The notes under the pieces are model-generated. The model ran no database searches. It had not been told where the DNA came from and saw only the letters and a program-made list of their open reading frames with translations. Position numbers and translations under genes: made by a program. Below are positions 40,310 through 52,004 of a stretch of DNA of 64,000 nt, piece by piece. Source of the stretch: Gammaproteobacteria bacterium (lineage in GTDB: Bacteria > Pseudomonadota > Gammaproteobacteria > UBA4575); the NCBI GenBank assembly GCA_033344735.1, contig JAWPMW010000001.1, forward strand, positions 1,866,171 to 1,930,170, read 5' to 3'. Numbering within the stretch: the first letter of the stretch is position 1; the number at the start of each line of letters is the position of its first letter.

Positions 40310-41986
40310 TTAATCTTTTGCATATTTTCGAGTGATGTACCACTGCTGTGCAATTGAAAGCAAGTTATTTACAAACCAATATAAAACCAGCCCCGCTGGG
40401 AAAAACGCCATGAATACCGACATAAATACGGGCATTATCATAAATATCTTTTCTTGCATTGGATCTGGTGGTCTAGGGTTAAGCTTGAACTGAATAAACA
40501 TTGATATGCCCATTAGCAACGGCAAAATAAAAAATGGATCTTTAGAAGAAAGATCTTGCACCCAAAGCATGAATGGCGCATGCCTCATTTCTACACTTTC
40601 AATTAACACCCAATATAGTGACAAGAATACTGGCATTTGAATCAAGATTGGTAGACAGCCACCTAATGGATTGATCTTTTCTTTCTTATAGAGATCCCAC
40701 ATTGCGGAATTCAATTTCTGTTTGTCATCCGCATAACGTTCGCGCAATGACACCATCTTTGGTTGTACTTTGCGCATCCTTGCCATTGAGCGATAACTTG
40801 CTGCTGATAATTGATAGAACACTAGCTTAATTAGCAGTGTGACTAAAATAATAGCCCAGCCCCAATTTTTTACATACTGATGTATAAAATCTAAAATCCA
40901 GAACAATGGCTTACATAATGGTGTAAATATTCCATAGTCAGTTGTTAATTCCAGGCCTGGTTGAATTTGCTCTATTCGTTTTTGCAATTTTGGCCCTGTA
41001 TATAAACGGCTATTAAACTTTGCCTCTTCACCTGGCGCTATTCTTAACGGCTCTGAACGTAATCCAATAATATAGTCGGACCCCACTGCATTTTTGACCA
41101 CATTGGTATAATAGAAATTTTTCTCAAATTCTTCAGCTAACCAGGCGGAGAAAAAATAATGCTGTAGCATTGCAGCCCATCCACCTGTAATTTCTTTTTC
41201 AAGTGGGTTCTCAAACATGTCATCAAAGGAAACTTTTTCATACTTGCCATCATAATATGCGCCACCAGTATAGGTTGGTAAGCGCAACAAACTCCTCTCT
41301 CCACTTACATAGCTATGGCGTAGTTGACGATACTGTCTGCCAATCCAGTCTTGTTGTCCTTGGTTAGATATTTTGTACTCTACTTCTATTAAAAACTTAT
41401 CGCGTTTAAAACGATAAGTTTTTGTTACCAACACTCCTTTATCACTGCGCCACTGAAACGGCACAACTATCTCGTCTTGACCATCAGCTAAAATAAATTT
41501 TTTGTTATCTGCGCTGTATACATTATGGTGATTCGGAGCTAGGGGCCCAACATCCACATTAGGTACCTTGTCATGTAACAAACCTGATTGGCTTATATAT
41601 GTCTTAGTTTCGTTATTAAGCAAGACTAAAGGCTGGTCTTTATGGTCATTGTCTATCGGATATGTTTTTAGCTCTGCACGATGAATGTCGGCACCGCGTG
41701 TATTTATGTGTATGGTAAAAACATCGGTGTCTACAACAACATATTCATCTTGTGTTGTAACATTGTTTGTTACAGATGGCTTTAACTTTGCAGGTGTTGT
41801 TGATACTGCTGATTGAGGAACATCATTTTGAGGAACTTCATTTTCAATATTTGTAGCTGATAAAGAATCTGATTCTTCAACTGATTGTGATTTTGCAACA
41901 GGCATATTTTCTTGAGACCAGTTATTCCACAATAAGTAACAAACCAACAATAGTGAGATGTATAAGAAAAAACGTTGATTATCCAT
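40310..41986 (-). CDS. yidC: Membrane protein insertase YidC
   Basis: YidC inserts and folds inner-membrane proteins, including Fo subunits, alone or with SecYEG. From the ATG at 41986 ([20 protein letters not shown]) it has 558 residues: a first membrane helix at about 5-20, a large periplasmic beta-sandwich domain (about 60-340), and the conserved five-helix core from [20 protein letters not shown], with the [18 protein letters not shown] and [22 protein letters not shown] blocks. A longer frame beginning at 42034 would run deep into yidD and was rejected. The gene overlaps the yidD end by 8 bp. Confidence 0.97.
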   Translation of the reverse strand: MDNQRFFLYISLLLVCYLLWNNWSQENMPVAKSQSVEESDSLSATNIENEVPQNDVPQSAVSTTPAKLKPSVTNNVTTQDEYVVVDTDVFTIHINTRGADIHRAELKTYPIDNDHKDQPLVLLNNETKTYISQSGLLHDKVPNVDVGPLAPNHHNVYSADNKKFILADGQDEIVVPFQWRSDKGVLVTKTYRFKRDKFLIEVEYKISNQGQQDWIGRQYRQLRHSYVSGERSLLRLPTYTGGAYYDGKYEKVSFDDMFENPLEKEITGGWAAMLQHYFFSAWLAEEFEKNFYYTNVVKNAVGSDYIIGLRSEPLRIAPGEEAKFNSRLYTGPKLQKRIEQIQPGLELTTDYGIFTPLCKPLFWILDFIHQYVKNWGWAIILVTLLIKLVFYQLSAASYRSMARMRKVQPKMVSLRERYADDKQKLNSAMWDLYKKEKINPLGGCLPILIQMPVFLSLYWVLIESVEMRHAPFMLWVQDLSSKDPFFILPLLMGISMFIQFKLNPRPPDPMQEKIFMIMPVFMSVFMAFFPAGLVLYWFVNNLLSIAQQWYITRKYAKD

Positions 41987-42218
41987 TAGCTTTATCCAAT
42001 TGTTTTTCCGGCACAGGGTCGTGTCCGCCCGCATGGAAAGGATGACATTTTGAAATTCTTTTAATTGCCAAGTACGTTCCTTTCACAACTCCATATGTAT
42101 TGATTGCTTCTAAAGCATATTGTGAACAAGTAGGGGAAAATCGACAGTGTGGTCCCAGCATAGGGCTAATACACATCTGATAGAAACGAATCATTACGAT
42201 AAAAATTTTATTCAGCAT
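41979..42218 (-). CDS. yidD: Membrane protein insertion efficiency factor YidD
   Basis: YidD is a small membrane-associated protein of the rpmH-rnpA-yidD-yidC cluster that helps YidC-dependent insertion. The 79-residue product contains the family core [29 protein letters not shown] (about 11-39), with its two-cysteine signature, then [19 protein letters not shown]. It overlaps rnpA by 11 bp and yidC by 8 bp, so the four genes are nested end to end and likely translationally coupled. Confidence 0.96.
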   Translation of the reverse strand: MLNKIFIVMIRFYQMCISPMLGPHCRFSPTCSQYALEAINTYGVVKGTYLAIKRISKCHPFHAGGHDPVPEKQLDKANG

Positions 42219-42573
42219 GTGTGTTTAAGGACTTCCAGTGTTTCTGTAGTTTCTCGGCTAGTGACTGATTCAGTATATTTGCACTATTTTTCTTGCATAT
42301 TACTACCACATCAAAAGCACTAATAATATTCTTGTGAGTACGAAAACTTTCTCTAACAACTCTTTTTAAACGATTCCTAACTACAGCTTTCGGAACATTT
42401 TTCTTGCTCACTATAACGCCTAGTCTTGGACCTGATAATTGGTTAGGCCTAGCAAGCACTGTGTAGGCTGAATCAGAGGATTTTATTGGCTTAGCAAATA
42501 CATCTTGGAAATCTTTTGAGGATAACAATCGATCCTGCTTAGAAAAACGGTTAGGCAGAAATATAATACTCAA
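42208..42573 (-). CDS. rnpA: Ribonuclease P protein component
   Basis: RnpA is the protein subunit of RNase P, which trims tRNA 5' ends. The 121-residue product has the expected [12 protein letters not shown] near the N terminus, and the RNR motif in [18 protein letters not shown] near residues 66-83. Translation starts at a TTG at 42573, 3 bp after the rpmH stop; no ATG or GTG is in frame upstream. It overlaps yidD at its 3' end. The C-terminal part is somewhat extended and Lys/Asn/Gln-rich but not unusual. Confidence 0.94.
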   Translation of the reverse strand: MSIIFLPNRFSKQDRLLSSKDFQDVFAKPIKSSDSAYTVLARPNQLSGPRLGVIVSKKNVPKAVVRNRLKRVVRESFRTHKNIISAFDVVVICKKNSANILNQSLAEKLQKHWKSLNTHAE

Positions 42574-42576
42574 CCG

Positions 42577-42711
42577 CTATGGGCAAAGACGAGATCTTCC
42601 GCGTGCTCTACGTGCTCTAATAACCGCACGGCCACCGCGAGTTTTCATTCGTGCTCTAAATCCATGCGTACGTGCACGGCGCAAGTTACTTGGTTGAAAC
42701 GTCCTTTTCAC
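42577..42711 (-). CDS. rpmH: 50S ribosomal protein L34
   Basis: L34 is a small basic protein of the large ribosomal subunit. The 44-codon frame begins with GTG and reads [17 protein letters not shown], then [21 protein letters not shown], matching L34 over its whole length, though the end (SRLCP) departs from the usual LSA/LVP-type tail. GTG is supported by alignment of KRTFQPS to the normal MKRTFQPS start. It is the first gene of the minus-strand arm and faces dnaA across a 166-bp gap, a conserved gammaproteobacterial origin layout. Confidence 0.96.
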   Translation of the reverse strand: MKRTFQPSNLRRARTHGFRARMKTRGGRAVIRARRARGRSRLCP

Positions 42712-42877
42712 GGCAAATACCTGATTCTGAACTGTTGAAGGGGCGCAAACATTAATTGCATGATGCTATTTTGTCAACGATTATAATACTCTTTTAGTCC
42801 CCAGATAGAACATTATAATGATTAATTCAGCGCTAAACTGGTAAATTGTAAATACCTAAACCCCATATCAAATAATA
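42712..42877. promoter_or_regulatory. Divergent rpmH/dnaA promoter region
   Basis: This 166-bp AT-rich gap holds the promoters for the rpmH arm and for dnaA. TATAAT-like sequences occur at about 42782 (GATTATAATAC) and 42813 (CATTATAATGA). No DnaA-box consensus was found here, so dnaA does not look directly autorepressed from this gap, and the boxes are instead in the dnaA-dnaN spacer. The dnaA ATG has no evident Shine-Dalgarno. Confidence 0.5.
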
Positions 42878-44215
42878 ATGACAAGCCCTCTTTGGAATCT
42901 GTGCGTGCGTCAGCTTGAGTCCGAATTATCGGAACAGTTGCTAAATACTTGGATTCGCCCATTACAAGCAGAAGAACAAAATCAAATACTTATGCTGTTA
43001 GCACCAAACCGTTTCGTGTTGGATTGGGTTAATGACCACTATTTTGAAAGAATTGGTCAACTAGTTGAATCTATAGGCAAAGAATCAGGTACCACACAAG
43101 TTACCATAAGCGTAGGAAGTCGGAATTCATCTGTACCACCAGCGAGCATACAGATGTCACCTCAACCACCCGCTGCTCCAAGCAATAAAGCCTATTCGCA
43201 TAATTTAAACCAAGATTTTACCTTTGATAGTTTTGTGGAGGGCAAATCTAATGAATTAGCAAAAGCGGCATCACTACAGGTAGCTAATAATTCTGGAAAA
43301 GCCTATAACCCTCTTTTGTTATACGGTGGGGTAGGCTTGGGTAAAACACACTTAATGCATGCTATTGGGAATCAAATTTTGGCACTAAACCCAGAAGCCA
43401 AGGTTGTATACTTGCATTCTGAACGTTTTGTACAAGATATGGTTAAAGCTCTTCAACATAACGCGATCGACGAATTTAAGCGACATTATCGATCGGTTGA
43501 CGCACTTTTAATCGATGATATCCAATTTTTTGCTGGCAAAGAGCGCTCACAAGAAGAGTTTTTCCACACTTTTAATGCATTGCTAGAAGGTCAGCAGCAA
43601 ATCATTATGACGTGCGACCGCTATCCAAAAGAACTGGACGGTTTAGAAGAAAGACTCAAATCTAGATTTGGTTGGGGTTTATCTCAGGCTATCGAACCAC
43701 CTGAATTAGAAACTCGTGTTGCAATTATGCAGAGCAAAGCCGAGGCCGTTAATGTTGATCTCCCTCATGATGTAGCATTTTTTATTGCTAAGCGGATACG
43801 TTCCAATATCAGAGAATTAGAAGGAGCTTTACGCAGAGTGTTAGCTAATTCTCAGTTTACTGGCGAGATGATCACATTAGAATTTGCCAAAGAAGCTCTT
43901 CACGACTTAATCACCTTACAAGAAAAACTAGTCACCATAGATAACATTCAAAAAACAGTCGCAGAATATTATAAAATTCGTATTTCTGATTTAAATTCTT
44001 CGCGCCGCACTCGTTCAATTACAAGACCAAGACAAGTTGCTATGGCACTAGCGAAAGAAGTTACTAATCACAGTCTTCCTGAAATTGGGGAAGCGTTTGG
44101 TGGGCGTGACCACACCACAGTTCTTCACGCATGTCGAAAAACTAAAGAATTACGGCAGAGTGACTTTAAAATAAATGAGGACTATGTGACTCTATTACGT
44201 ATACTTAGCACCTAA
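42878..44215 (+). CDS. dnaA: Chromosomal replication initiator protein DnaA
   Basis: DnaA opens the origin in its ATP form. The 445-residue protein has domain I ([25 protein letters not shown]), a Ser/Pro-rich linker at about 90-110, the AAA+ domain with [15 protein letters not shown], Walker [16 protein letters not shown] (about 149-163) and Walker [14 protein letters not shown], and the DNA-binding domain IV with the signature [14 protein letters not shown] near residue 408. It starts the rightward arm. The stop codon is almost contiguous with a perfect DnaA box. Confidence 0.98.
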   Translation: MTSPLWNLCVRQLESELSEQLLNTWIRPLQAEEQNQILMLLAPNRFVLDWVNDHYFERIGQLVESIGKESGTTQVTISVGSRNSSVPPASIQMSPQPPAAPSNKAYSHNLNQDFTFDSFVEGKSNELAKAASLQVANNSGKAYNPLLLYGGVGLGKTHLMHAIGNQILALNPEAKVVYLHSERFVQDMVKALQHNAIDEFKRHYRSVDALLIDDIQFFAGKERSQEEFFHTFNALLEGQQQIIMTCDRYPKELDGLEERLKSRFGWGLSQAIEPPELETRVAIMQSKAEAVNVDLPHDVAFFIAKRIRSNIRELEGALRRVLANSQFTGEMITLEFAKEALHDLITLQEKLVTIDNIQKTVAEYYKIRISDLNSSRRTRSITRPRQVAMALAKEVTNHSLPEIGEAFGGRDHTTVLHACRKTKELRQSDFKINEDYVTLLRILST

Positions 44216-44428
44216 GTTGTGGATAAGTCGTTCATAGTTATTGGATAACTAAATCCCAAAAAGTTTAGGATTCATTTGTGATGAGTTATTATTAATAACC
44301 AAATGGTTATACACAGCTTATACATCAATTAACCTACTGTATATATTATGAAAAGTCATGATATCCACAGGAAATCGACTGCATAATAACAATAATCTTA
44401 CGTATATAAAAAATATTATTAGAGAGAT
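44216..44428 (+). other. oriC: Probable chromosomal origin oriC (dnaA-dnaN spacer)
   Basis: The 213-bp spacer has a cluster of DnaA-box-like 9-mers: TGTGGATAA at 44218-44226 (perfect TTATCCACA on the minus strand), ATTGGATAA at 44240-44248 (two mismatches, minus), TTATACACA at 44307-44315 (fits TTWTNCACA, plus), TTATACATC at 44318-44326 (two mismatches, plus) and ATATCCACA at 44361-44369 (one mismatch, plus). An A/T-dense stretch at 44384-44424, just past the boxes, is a candidate unwinding element. The location is consistent with bacterial origins and with transcription diverging on both sides. It is not proven. Confidence 0.75.
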
Positions 44429-45523
44429 ATGAAGTTTAGTATTCAGAGAGAAGAGTTATTAAAACCAATACAGCTTATCGTTGGTGCTGTTGAACGTAGG
44501 CAAACGATGCCAATTCTGTCTAACTTTTTGTTTAGAAGTGTTGATGGGCGTTTAGTGATTACTGCTACAGATTTGGAACTTGAAGTGTCTGCCACAATTG
44601 ATATCACACCTGAAGGTGATCCAATTACAGTTCCTGGTCGAAAATTATTAGATATATGTAAATCCTTACCTGATAGTAGTGAAATTCAATTTTCTTTTAA
44701 TGGTGAAAAGGTAGAAATTAAATCTGCAAAAAGTCGTTTCTCTCTCGCAACATTAGCTGCTAATGAATTCCCGCTTGTTGATGAAATAGCTGTTGATCAG
44801 ACTATTTCAATTAATAAAGAACAACTTCATTCTCTTATTGAAGACACTTCTTTTGCAATGGCGCAACAAGACGTTCGTTATTATTTGAATGGTTTAATGA
44901 TGGAAGCGGAAGGTGGCAAGTTAAGAACAGTTGCTACTGATGGACATCGATTATCTATGGCCGATACAAAATTAGATGATTCTGTTCCAGACAGACAAGT
45001 CATCGTTCCAAAAAAAGCGGTACAAGAATTTATGCGTATATTGTCTGCTTCTACAGGAAATGTAGATTTGTCCTTTAGCCAAAACCATCTTCAAGCTAAT
45101 TTTGGTGATATTAGATTTGTTACCAAGTTAATCGATGGTAAATTTCCTGATTATCAACGTGTGGTTCCAGAGGGACACCAGTATATTGCTTCTATAGAAC
45201 GCGAAATTTTACGTTCTTGTTTAATGCGTGCATCTATTTTAAGTAATGAAAAATACCGTGGGGTACGATTAGGGTTTAGTGAAAATATTCTTAAAATACA
45301 AGCACATAACCCTGAGCAAGAAGAAGCTGAAGAAGAACTAGATATCTCTTACAGTGGCCCAGAATTGGAAATTGGCTTTAATGTTAGCTATTTAGTTGAT
45401 GTTCTGAATACTGTTAAATCTAATGAAGTACAATTTTATCTTCAGGATACCAACAGCAGTTTACTTATTGTTTGTCCAGAGATGGAAAATCGCAAGTATG
45501 TCGTTATGCCAATGCGACTCTAG
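44429..45523 (+). CDS. dnaN: DNA polymerase III beta sliding clamp
   Basis: DnaN is the ring-shaped processivity clamp. The 364-residue product, near the 366 of E. coli, starts MKFSIQREELLKPIQLIVGAVERRQTMPILSN in family style (residues 1-32, cited here in part: KPIQLIVGAVERR), contains ATDGHRLSMA near residue 173 and ends with the conserved VVMPMRL. The ribosome site AGAGAG is 3-8 bp upstream of the ATG. It is followed by recF after a 17-bp gap. Confidence 0.98.
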   Translation: MKFSIQREELLKPIQLIVGAVERRQTMPILSNFLFRSVDGRLVITATDLELEVSATIDITPEGDPITVPGRKLLDICKSLPDSSEIQFSFNGEKVEIKSAKSRFSLATLAANEFPLVDEIAVDQTISINKEQLHSLIEDTSFAMAQQDVRYYLNGLMMEAEGGKLRTVATDGHRLSMADTKLDDSVPDRQVIVPKKAVQEFMRILSASTGNVDLSFSQNHLQANFGDIRFVTKLIDGKFPDYQRVVPEGHQYIASIEREILRSCLMRASILSNEKYRGVRLGFSENILKIQAHNPEQEEAEEELDISYSGPELEIGFNVSYLVDVLNTVKSNEVQFYLQDTNSSLLIVCPEMENRKYVVMPMRL

Positions 45524-45540
45524 TGAGGCTTTACTGTTAA

Positions 45541-46611
45541 ATGTGGTTGCAGCAATTGCAGGCGCAGGGACTGCGATCATTTACTGAGTGTCAGCTGTCC
45601 TTTTCTCCGGGAATTAATGTTTTATACGGTGATAATGGAGTAGGAAAGACTAGTATCTTAGAAGGAATCAATGTTCTAAGCTGTGGTAAGAGTTTTCGCA
45701 CCAGTAAAGTAAGCGATATCGTTAGTAACGGCAAATCTGAATTGGTTCTATTTGGGGAAGTTTCTGATCAACAGGATTTGATTCAGTTGGGAGTCCAATT
45801 TGGTCATGGAATAAAAGAATTGCGTATTAATCGTGGAAAAGTCAGTAAGTGGGCACACTTAGCTAAAATTTTACCAGTTCTTGATATTCACCCAGAATCA
45901 TATTTATTAATCACAGGTGGTCCTGTAGAAAGAAGAAAATACTTAAACTGGGGTATGTTCCACGTGGAACCAAATTATGCCCAAGTGTGGTCTGATTACA
46001 CCAAGGCGCTAAAACAACGGAACTTTTGCCTAAAAACAAGAAATATTAAGCAAGCACGTCACTGGCATCAATGCATGGCAAAAAACGGCCAAAATATATC
46101 TGTAGCATTAAAAAAATACAGCGTAGATATCGCACCATATATCGACGGATTATTAGATAGATTTGGCTTCCCCGAGAGTATTGATTTGAAGTATTACCCG
46201 GGCTGGGACTTAGACTACAGTTTAGAAGCATTACTAGATGATGAATTGCAGACTAGTGAATTGCCATTATCGACTCAAAATGGCCCACATCGGGGTGATT
46301 TGAAGATTTATTGGCAAGGAAGGCTGTTTTCAAAGTCAAGCTCTAGAGGGCAACAGAAAGTTTTAGCTATCGCCCTAAAGCTTGCACAAGCTCAACTATT
46401 GCAACAAAGGTATGGTAAATCATCTATCTATTTGATTGATGAGTTACCGGCAGAGCTAGATAAACATAGACGAGAAGTAGCTTTAGAGATACTTGCGCAA
46501 CTTGATTCCCAGGTTATTATCTCGGCGGTGTCTAAGGATTCAATGAGCTGTTTAGGAAAACAGTTAAAATGGTTCCACGTGGAACATGGCTGTGTTTCAG
46601 CAGTGGTATAA
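45541..46611 (+). CDS. recF: DNA recombination and repair ATPase RecF
   Basis: RecF is an SMC-like ATPase that loads RecA at gapped DNA with RecOR. The 356-residue protein has Walker A YGDNGVGKTSILEGI (about 29-43), the signature SSRGQQKVLAIALKLAQA near 265, and Walker B SIYLIDELPAEL near 300. Two parS-like 16-mers lie within the coding sequence, each read as Phe-His-Val-Glu (in WGMFHVEP and KWFHVEHG); so the DNA signal coincides with amino acids conserved in RecF. The gene sits between dnaN and gyrB. Confidence 0.97.
   Translation: MWLQQLQAQGLRSFTECQLSFSPGINVLYGDNGVGKTSILEGINVLSCGKSFRTSKVSDIVSNGKSELVLFGEVSDQQDLIQLGVQFGHGIKELRINRGKVSKWAHLAKILPVLDIHPESYLLITGGPVERRKYLNWGMFHVEPNYAQVWSDYTKALKQRNFCLKTRNIKQARHWHQCMAKNGQNISVALKKYSVDIAPYIDGLLDRFGFPESIDLKYYPGWDLDYSLEALLDDELQTSELPLSTQNGPHRGDLKIYWQGRLFSKSSSRGQQKVLAIALKLAQAQLLQQRYGKSSIYLIDELPAELDKHRREVALEILAQLDSQVIISAVSKDSMSCLGKQLKWFHVEHGCVSAVV
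45956..45971 (+). promoter_or_regulatory. parS: parS site 1 (ParB-binding centromere)
   Basis: TGTTCCACGTGGAACC matches the chromosomal parS 16-mer at 15 of 16 palindromic positions, with an intact 14-bp core GTTCCACGTGGAAC. It is within recF, encoding MFHVEP, about 1.7 kb from the candidate oriC. The only other copy in the window is at 46571. Confidence 0.88.
46571..46586 (-). promoter_or_regulatory. parS: parS site 2 (ParB-binding centromere)
   Basis: GGTTCCACGTGGAACA is the exact reverse complement of site 1, with the same 14-bp core. It lies near the 3' end of recF (encoding WFHVEH), 615 bp from site 1 and in opposite orientation. The paired arrangement agrees with the ParB encoded at 34.6 kb. 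Confidence 0.88.
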
Positions 46612-46630
46612 TCACACTTTTACATACTAA

Positions 46631-49057
<2,427 letters not shown>

Positions 49058-49213
49058 TTAACACGAGTATCAGCCTGTTCATTAATTAATAGTTTCGTCG
49101 CCTGAATTACCAAGGTTATGACTACGCTTATGGCGGGGTATACAGAAATATGGAACATTTTAGCTTTGACTAAAAAAGCGGTGTGAAATCACCAGATAGC
49201 GAGGCACTCCATA

Positions 49214-49837
49214 ATGGCACATAAATTATTATCATTTCTAATCGTACTAATTCTATTACCTGTTAGCAGTCAGGCAGAGACAATTTTTGTCACTGACAGC
49301 TTAAAGCTCAAATTACGCGTATCGGCAAGTAATGATGCAAATGTTGTTACAAGTTTAGACAGTGGGCAGAAATTAACTTTGATAGAAAAACAAAAACGAT
49401 TCACTCGTGTAAGAACTAGCGAAGGAAAAGAAGGTTGGGTACAGTCTTGGTTTCTTACCGATGAGCCACCAGCAACATACTTAGTTGCCGGTCTGACTAA
49501 AGATAATCAATCTCTCACTAGCCAACTAGCAGCTGCAAATACGAAGCTTAAAAATTTTGATAGTGTCACATCGCGTGAGAATGAGCAGCTTAAGACTTCG
49601 GTAGCTGCACTTACAAATAAAGTAGAGAGCCTCACTACAATAAGAAATGACTTACAGTCTAAGCTGGGATCACAAGCCAATGAATTAGCTAAATATCAGT
49701 TTGCAGAAAAATATAATTTAAATTTAATTATCCTATTATTCTTTTTGTTCTCATTTGCAGCAGGAGTTGTTAGTTATCGCATTTGGTCTAGTATGCAGGA
49801 GCGAAAACGTTTATGGGGATATCAGTTAGCACATTAA
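49214..49837 (+). CDS. SH3-domain membrane protein (TIGR04211-like)
   Basis: This 207-residue envelope protein has an N-terminal signal peptide (residues 1-21, ending SSQA before ETIFVTD), a bacterial SH3 domain (LKLRVSASNDANVVTSLDSGQKL to KEGWVQSWFL, about 32-82), a coiled-coil region (about 92-165) and one C-terminal membrane helix (NLIILLFFLFSFAAGVVSYRIW, about 170-190) with a basic cytoplasmic tail RKRLWGYQ. The layout matches the YgiM/SH3-domain family in gammaproteobacteria, whose function is not established; peptidoglycan association is an inference. It is the first gene of a plus-strand group, 3 bp before xthA. Confidence 0.85.
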   Translation: MAHKLLSFLIVLILLPVSSQAETIFVTDSLKLKLRVSASNDANVVTSLDSGQKLTLIEKQKRFTRVRTSEGKEGWVQSWFLTDEPPATYLVAGLTKDNQSLTSQLAAANTKLKNFDSVTSRENEQLKTSVAALTNKVESLTTIRNDLQSKLGSQANELAKYQFAEKYNLNLIILLFFLFSFAAGVVSYRIWSSMQERKRLWGYQLAH

Positions 49838-49840
49838 TTT

Positions 49841-50605
49841 ATGAAAATAGCCAGTTGGAATGTCAATTCATTACGCGTACGTTTACCCCAAGTATTAGAA
49901 TGGTTATATCAAACAAACGTTGATGTTCTTGCCTTGCAAGAAACAAAAATTCAGGACCCGGATTTTCCACAAGAAGAAATAGAAAAGGCTGGCTATCAAG
50001 TATTGTTTTCAGGTCAGAAAACTTTTAACGGCGTAGCCATACTGGCTAAATCTGAACTTAAAGATCCAATAACCGATGTAAAAAATCTTGATGACCCGCA
50101 GCGCAGGATATTGGCAGCCACTGTGGAAGGAGTGAGGGTAATTAATTTATATGTGGTTAATGGTTCTGAGGTGGGCAGTGAAAAATTTGCCTACAAACTA
50201 GACTGGATTGAAAAAGTTACAGCTCATATTAAAAAGGAAATGCAAGTCCATAAGAAAGTAGTAGTCCTTGGAGATTTTAATATTGCTCCCGATGATCGCG
50301 ATGTACATGATCCTGAAAAGTGGAAGGATAAAATCTTATGTAGTAAGGATGAGCGTCAATCTTATGAGAAGATGTTATCGCTTGGGTTAATTGATACATT
50401 TCGTATATTTGAGCAAGAAGATAATCAGTTTAGCTGGTGGGATTACCGCGGTGGTGGTTTCCGTCGTAACCATGGTTTAAGGATAGATCTCATACTAGCT
50501 AGTAACGCACTTAAAGAAATTTGTAAAAGCAGCATTATTGATAAAACACCGCGTAGCTGGGAAAGGCCATCAGACCATACTCCAGCAGTTGCTGAATTTG
50601 GCTAG
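49841..50605 (+). CDS. xthA: Exodeoxyribonuclease III
   Basis: This is a class II AP endonuclease and 3'-5' exonuclease of base-excision repair. The 254-residue protein has all family active-site elements: ASWNVNSLR (Asn near residue 7), LALQETKIQD (Glu near 35), INLYVVNG (Tyr near 108), LGDFNIAPDDRDVHD (Asp, Asn near 149-151), RIDLILAS and SDHTPAVAEF (Asp-His at the end). It is the XthA subtype, distinct from the second exonuclease III paralogue at 54.1 kb. It follows the SH3 gene by 3 bp. Confidence 0.93.
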   Translation: MKIASWNVNSLRVRLPQVLEWLYQTNVDVLALQETKIQDPDFPQEEIEKAGYQVLFSGQKTFNGVAILAKSELKDPITDVKNLDDPQRRILAATVEGVRVINLYVVNGSEVGSEKFAYKLDWIEKVTAHIKKEMQVHKKVVVLGDFNIAPDDRDVHDPEKWKDKILCSKDERQSYEKMLSLGLIDTFRIFEQEDNQFSWWDYRGGGFRRNHGLRIDLILASNALKEICKSSIIDKTPRSWERPSDHTPAVAEFG

Positions 50606-50692
50606 TAAGGAAATCCTCGGCTTGAGACTTGACTACGCATAGTTCAGAATCACGGACTGATTTCATAAGCACCACCTACATTAGGGGGAAAC

Positions 50693-51331
50693 ATGCGTCA
50701 TATCATGGTAATCAATGCCAAGGGCGGTTCTGGAAAAACCACGATTGCTACTAATCTCGCCAGCTATTTTGCGTCTCAGGATAAGAATGTCGCCATTATC
50801 GATTACGACCCACAAGGCAGTAGCCTTGATTGGATAGCGGAAAGATCATCAGCCAAACAGCCCATACAAGGAATTGCAGGCTTCAAGCGAAAATCAGAAA
50901 AACCACAAAGGAAAACAGATATAGTCATTATGGATGTTCCCGCAGCATTACATGGTGCTGAATTGACAAAGTTAGTTAGAAAAGCTCAAACCATATTGGT
51001 ACCAGTGCTTCCATCGCCAATAGATATGCGTGCTGCTACTCACTTTATTAGTGAACTAAAAAAATGCGCACCAGTATCACAGAAGAAAGCTAAATTAGCA
51101 TTAGTGGCCAATAGGGCCAGAGAAATAACAAATATTGCCTGGGAACTTGAGGATTTTTTAAGTAAGCAAAAAATACCTTACTTAACCATGCTGCGTGACA
51201 GTCAGAATTACGTCCGAGCAGCTGAAAGAGGGCTTGGAATATTTGAAATGGGTCCAGCAGCCACCGCTGTAGATAGAGATCAGTGGGAACCAATATTAAA
51301 ATGGATTAAGAGTAAACGCAGTCAGCCTTAA
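50693..51331 (+). CDS. Orphan ParA-family ATPase
   Basis: This 212-residue protein has the deviant Walker A motif NAKGGSGKTTIATNLA (residues 8-23), the switch IIDYDPQGSSLDW (about 39-51) and DIVIMDVPAALHGAEL. It is a ParA/MinD-superfamily ATPase but is not the chromosomal ParA (encoded at 35.5 kb) and no parB-like partner is adjacent. Orphan ParAs often position other cargo such as chemoreceptors, pili or enzyme complexes. The neighbours here (xthA and an L,D-transpeptidase) do not identify the cargo. A ribosome site AGGGGGAA lies just before the ATG. Confidence 0.88.
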   Translation: MRHIMVINAKGGSGKTTIATNLASYFASQDKNVAIIDYDPQGSSLDWIAERSSAKQPIQGIAGFKRKSEKPQRKTDIVIMDVPAALHGAELTKLVRKAQTILVPVLPSPIDMRAATHFISELKKCAPVSQKKAKLALVANRAREITNIAWELEDFLSKQKIPYLTMLRDSQNYVRAAERGLGIFEMGPAATAVDRDQWEPILKWIKSKRSQP

Positions 51332-51388
51332 TTGCTGCTGCTGATTTGTTTGTGAGAAGCATTGTTTACAGGGAGTTTTATCGTTTTT

Positions 51389-51985
51389 ATGCGAATAACA
51401 AATTTAGGGATGGTCGGCGGGTTACTATTTACAATGTCAGCATTGGTCTATGCAGATATTGATATACCTTTGTTGTTGGAACCAGTGCAAACTAAAATTC
51501 ACGAAACACCCTTGTCTGAGAAGAAACAAGAACAAAGAAACGCAGCAGAGTTTGATGGATTCGTGGACTATGTGTTAGTGAAAAAAAGAGAGCGTAAGCT
51601 ACATCTATATGCTGAAGATCGGCTGGTTAAGTCTTATAAAATTGCTCTAGGTAAGCAGCCGAAAGGACAAAAAGTAAAGGAAGGAGACTCACGAACTCCT
51701 GAGGGTTTATACACTCTGGATTGGCGTAATCCGAACAGTAAATTTTTTCGCTCTATCCATGTTTCATATCCAAATGTTTTGCAGTCAAGGTCAGCAAAAG
51801 AAGCTGGAGTTGATCCAGGAGGCGCGATCATGATTCACGGCCAACCAAGTGATTGGTCTGAACGAATTAAATTAACCTTTAGCTATCAGGACTGGACAGA
51901 AGGTTGTATCGCTCTCGAGAATCAAGACATGATAGAAGTATGGGATCTCGTGCGAGACGGCACCCCAATAAAAATAGACCCATAG
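51389..51985 (+). CDS. L,D-transpeptidase (YkuD domain)
   Basis: This periplasmic enzyme probably makes 3-3 peptidoglycan crosslinks or attaches lipoprotein, using the YkuD catalytic fold. From the ATG at 51389 the product has 198 residues: signal peptide ending at SALVYA (about residue 22), then a catalytic domain from YVLVKKRERKLHLYAEDRLVKSYKIALG, with the MIHGQPSDW histidine motif and the DWTEGCIALEN nucleophile motif near residue 174 (S/T-x-G-C). A longer frame from a TTG at 51362 has no advantage because the ATG begins a clean signal peptide. It converges with the DUF4197 gene 19 bp away. Confidence 0.9.
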   Translation: MRITNLGMVGGLLFTMSALVYADIDIPLLLEPVQTKIHETPLSEKKQEQRNAAEFDGFVDYVLVKKRERKLHLYAEDRLVKSYKIALGKQPKGQKVKEGDSRTPEGLYTLDWRNPNSKFFRSIHVSYPNVLQSRSAKEAGVDPGGAIMIHGQPSDWSERIKLTFSYQDWTEGCIALENQDMIEVWDLVRDGTPIKIDP

Positions 51986-52004
51986 GCCACTCCTAGAGTT
52001 TCTG

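Noticed and set aside
41987-42034. 16-residue N-terminal extension of YidC from 42034
   Set aside because: It lies inside yidD, is non-hydrophobic and non-conserved; the ATG at 41986 starts a normal YidC N terminus.
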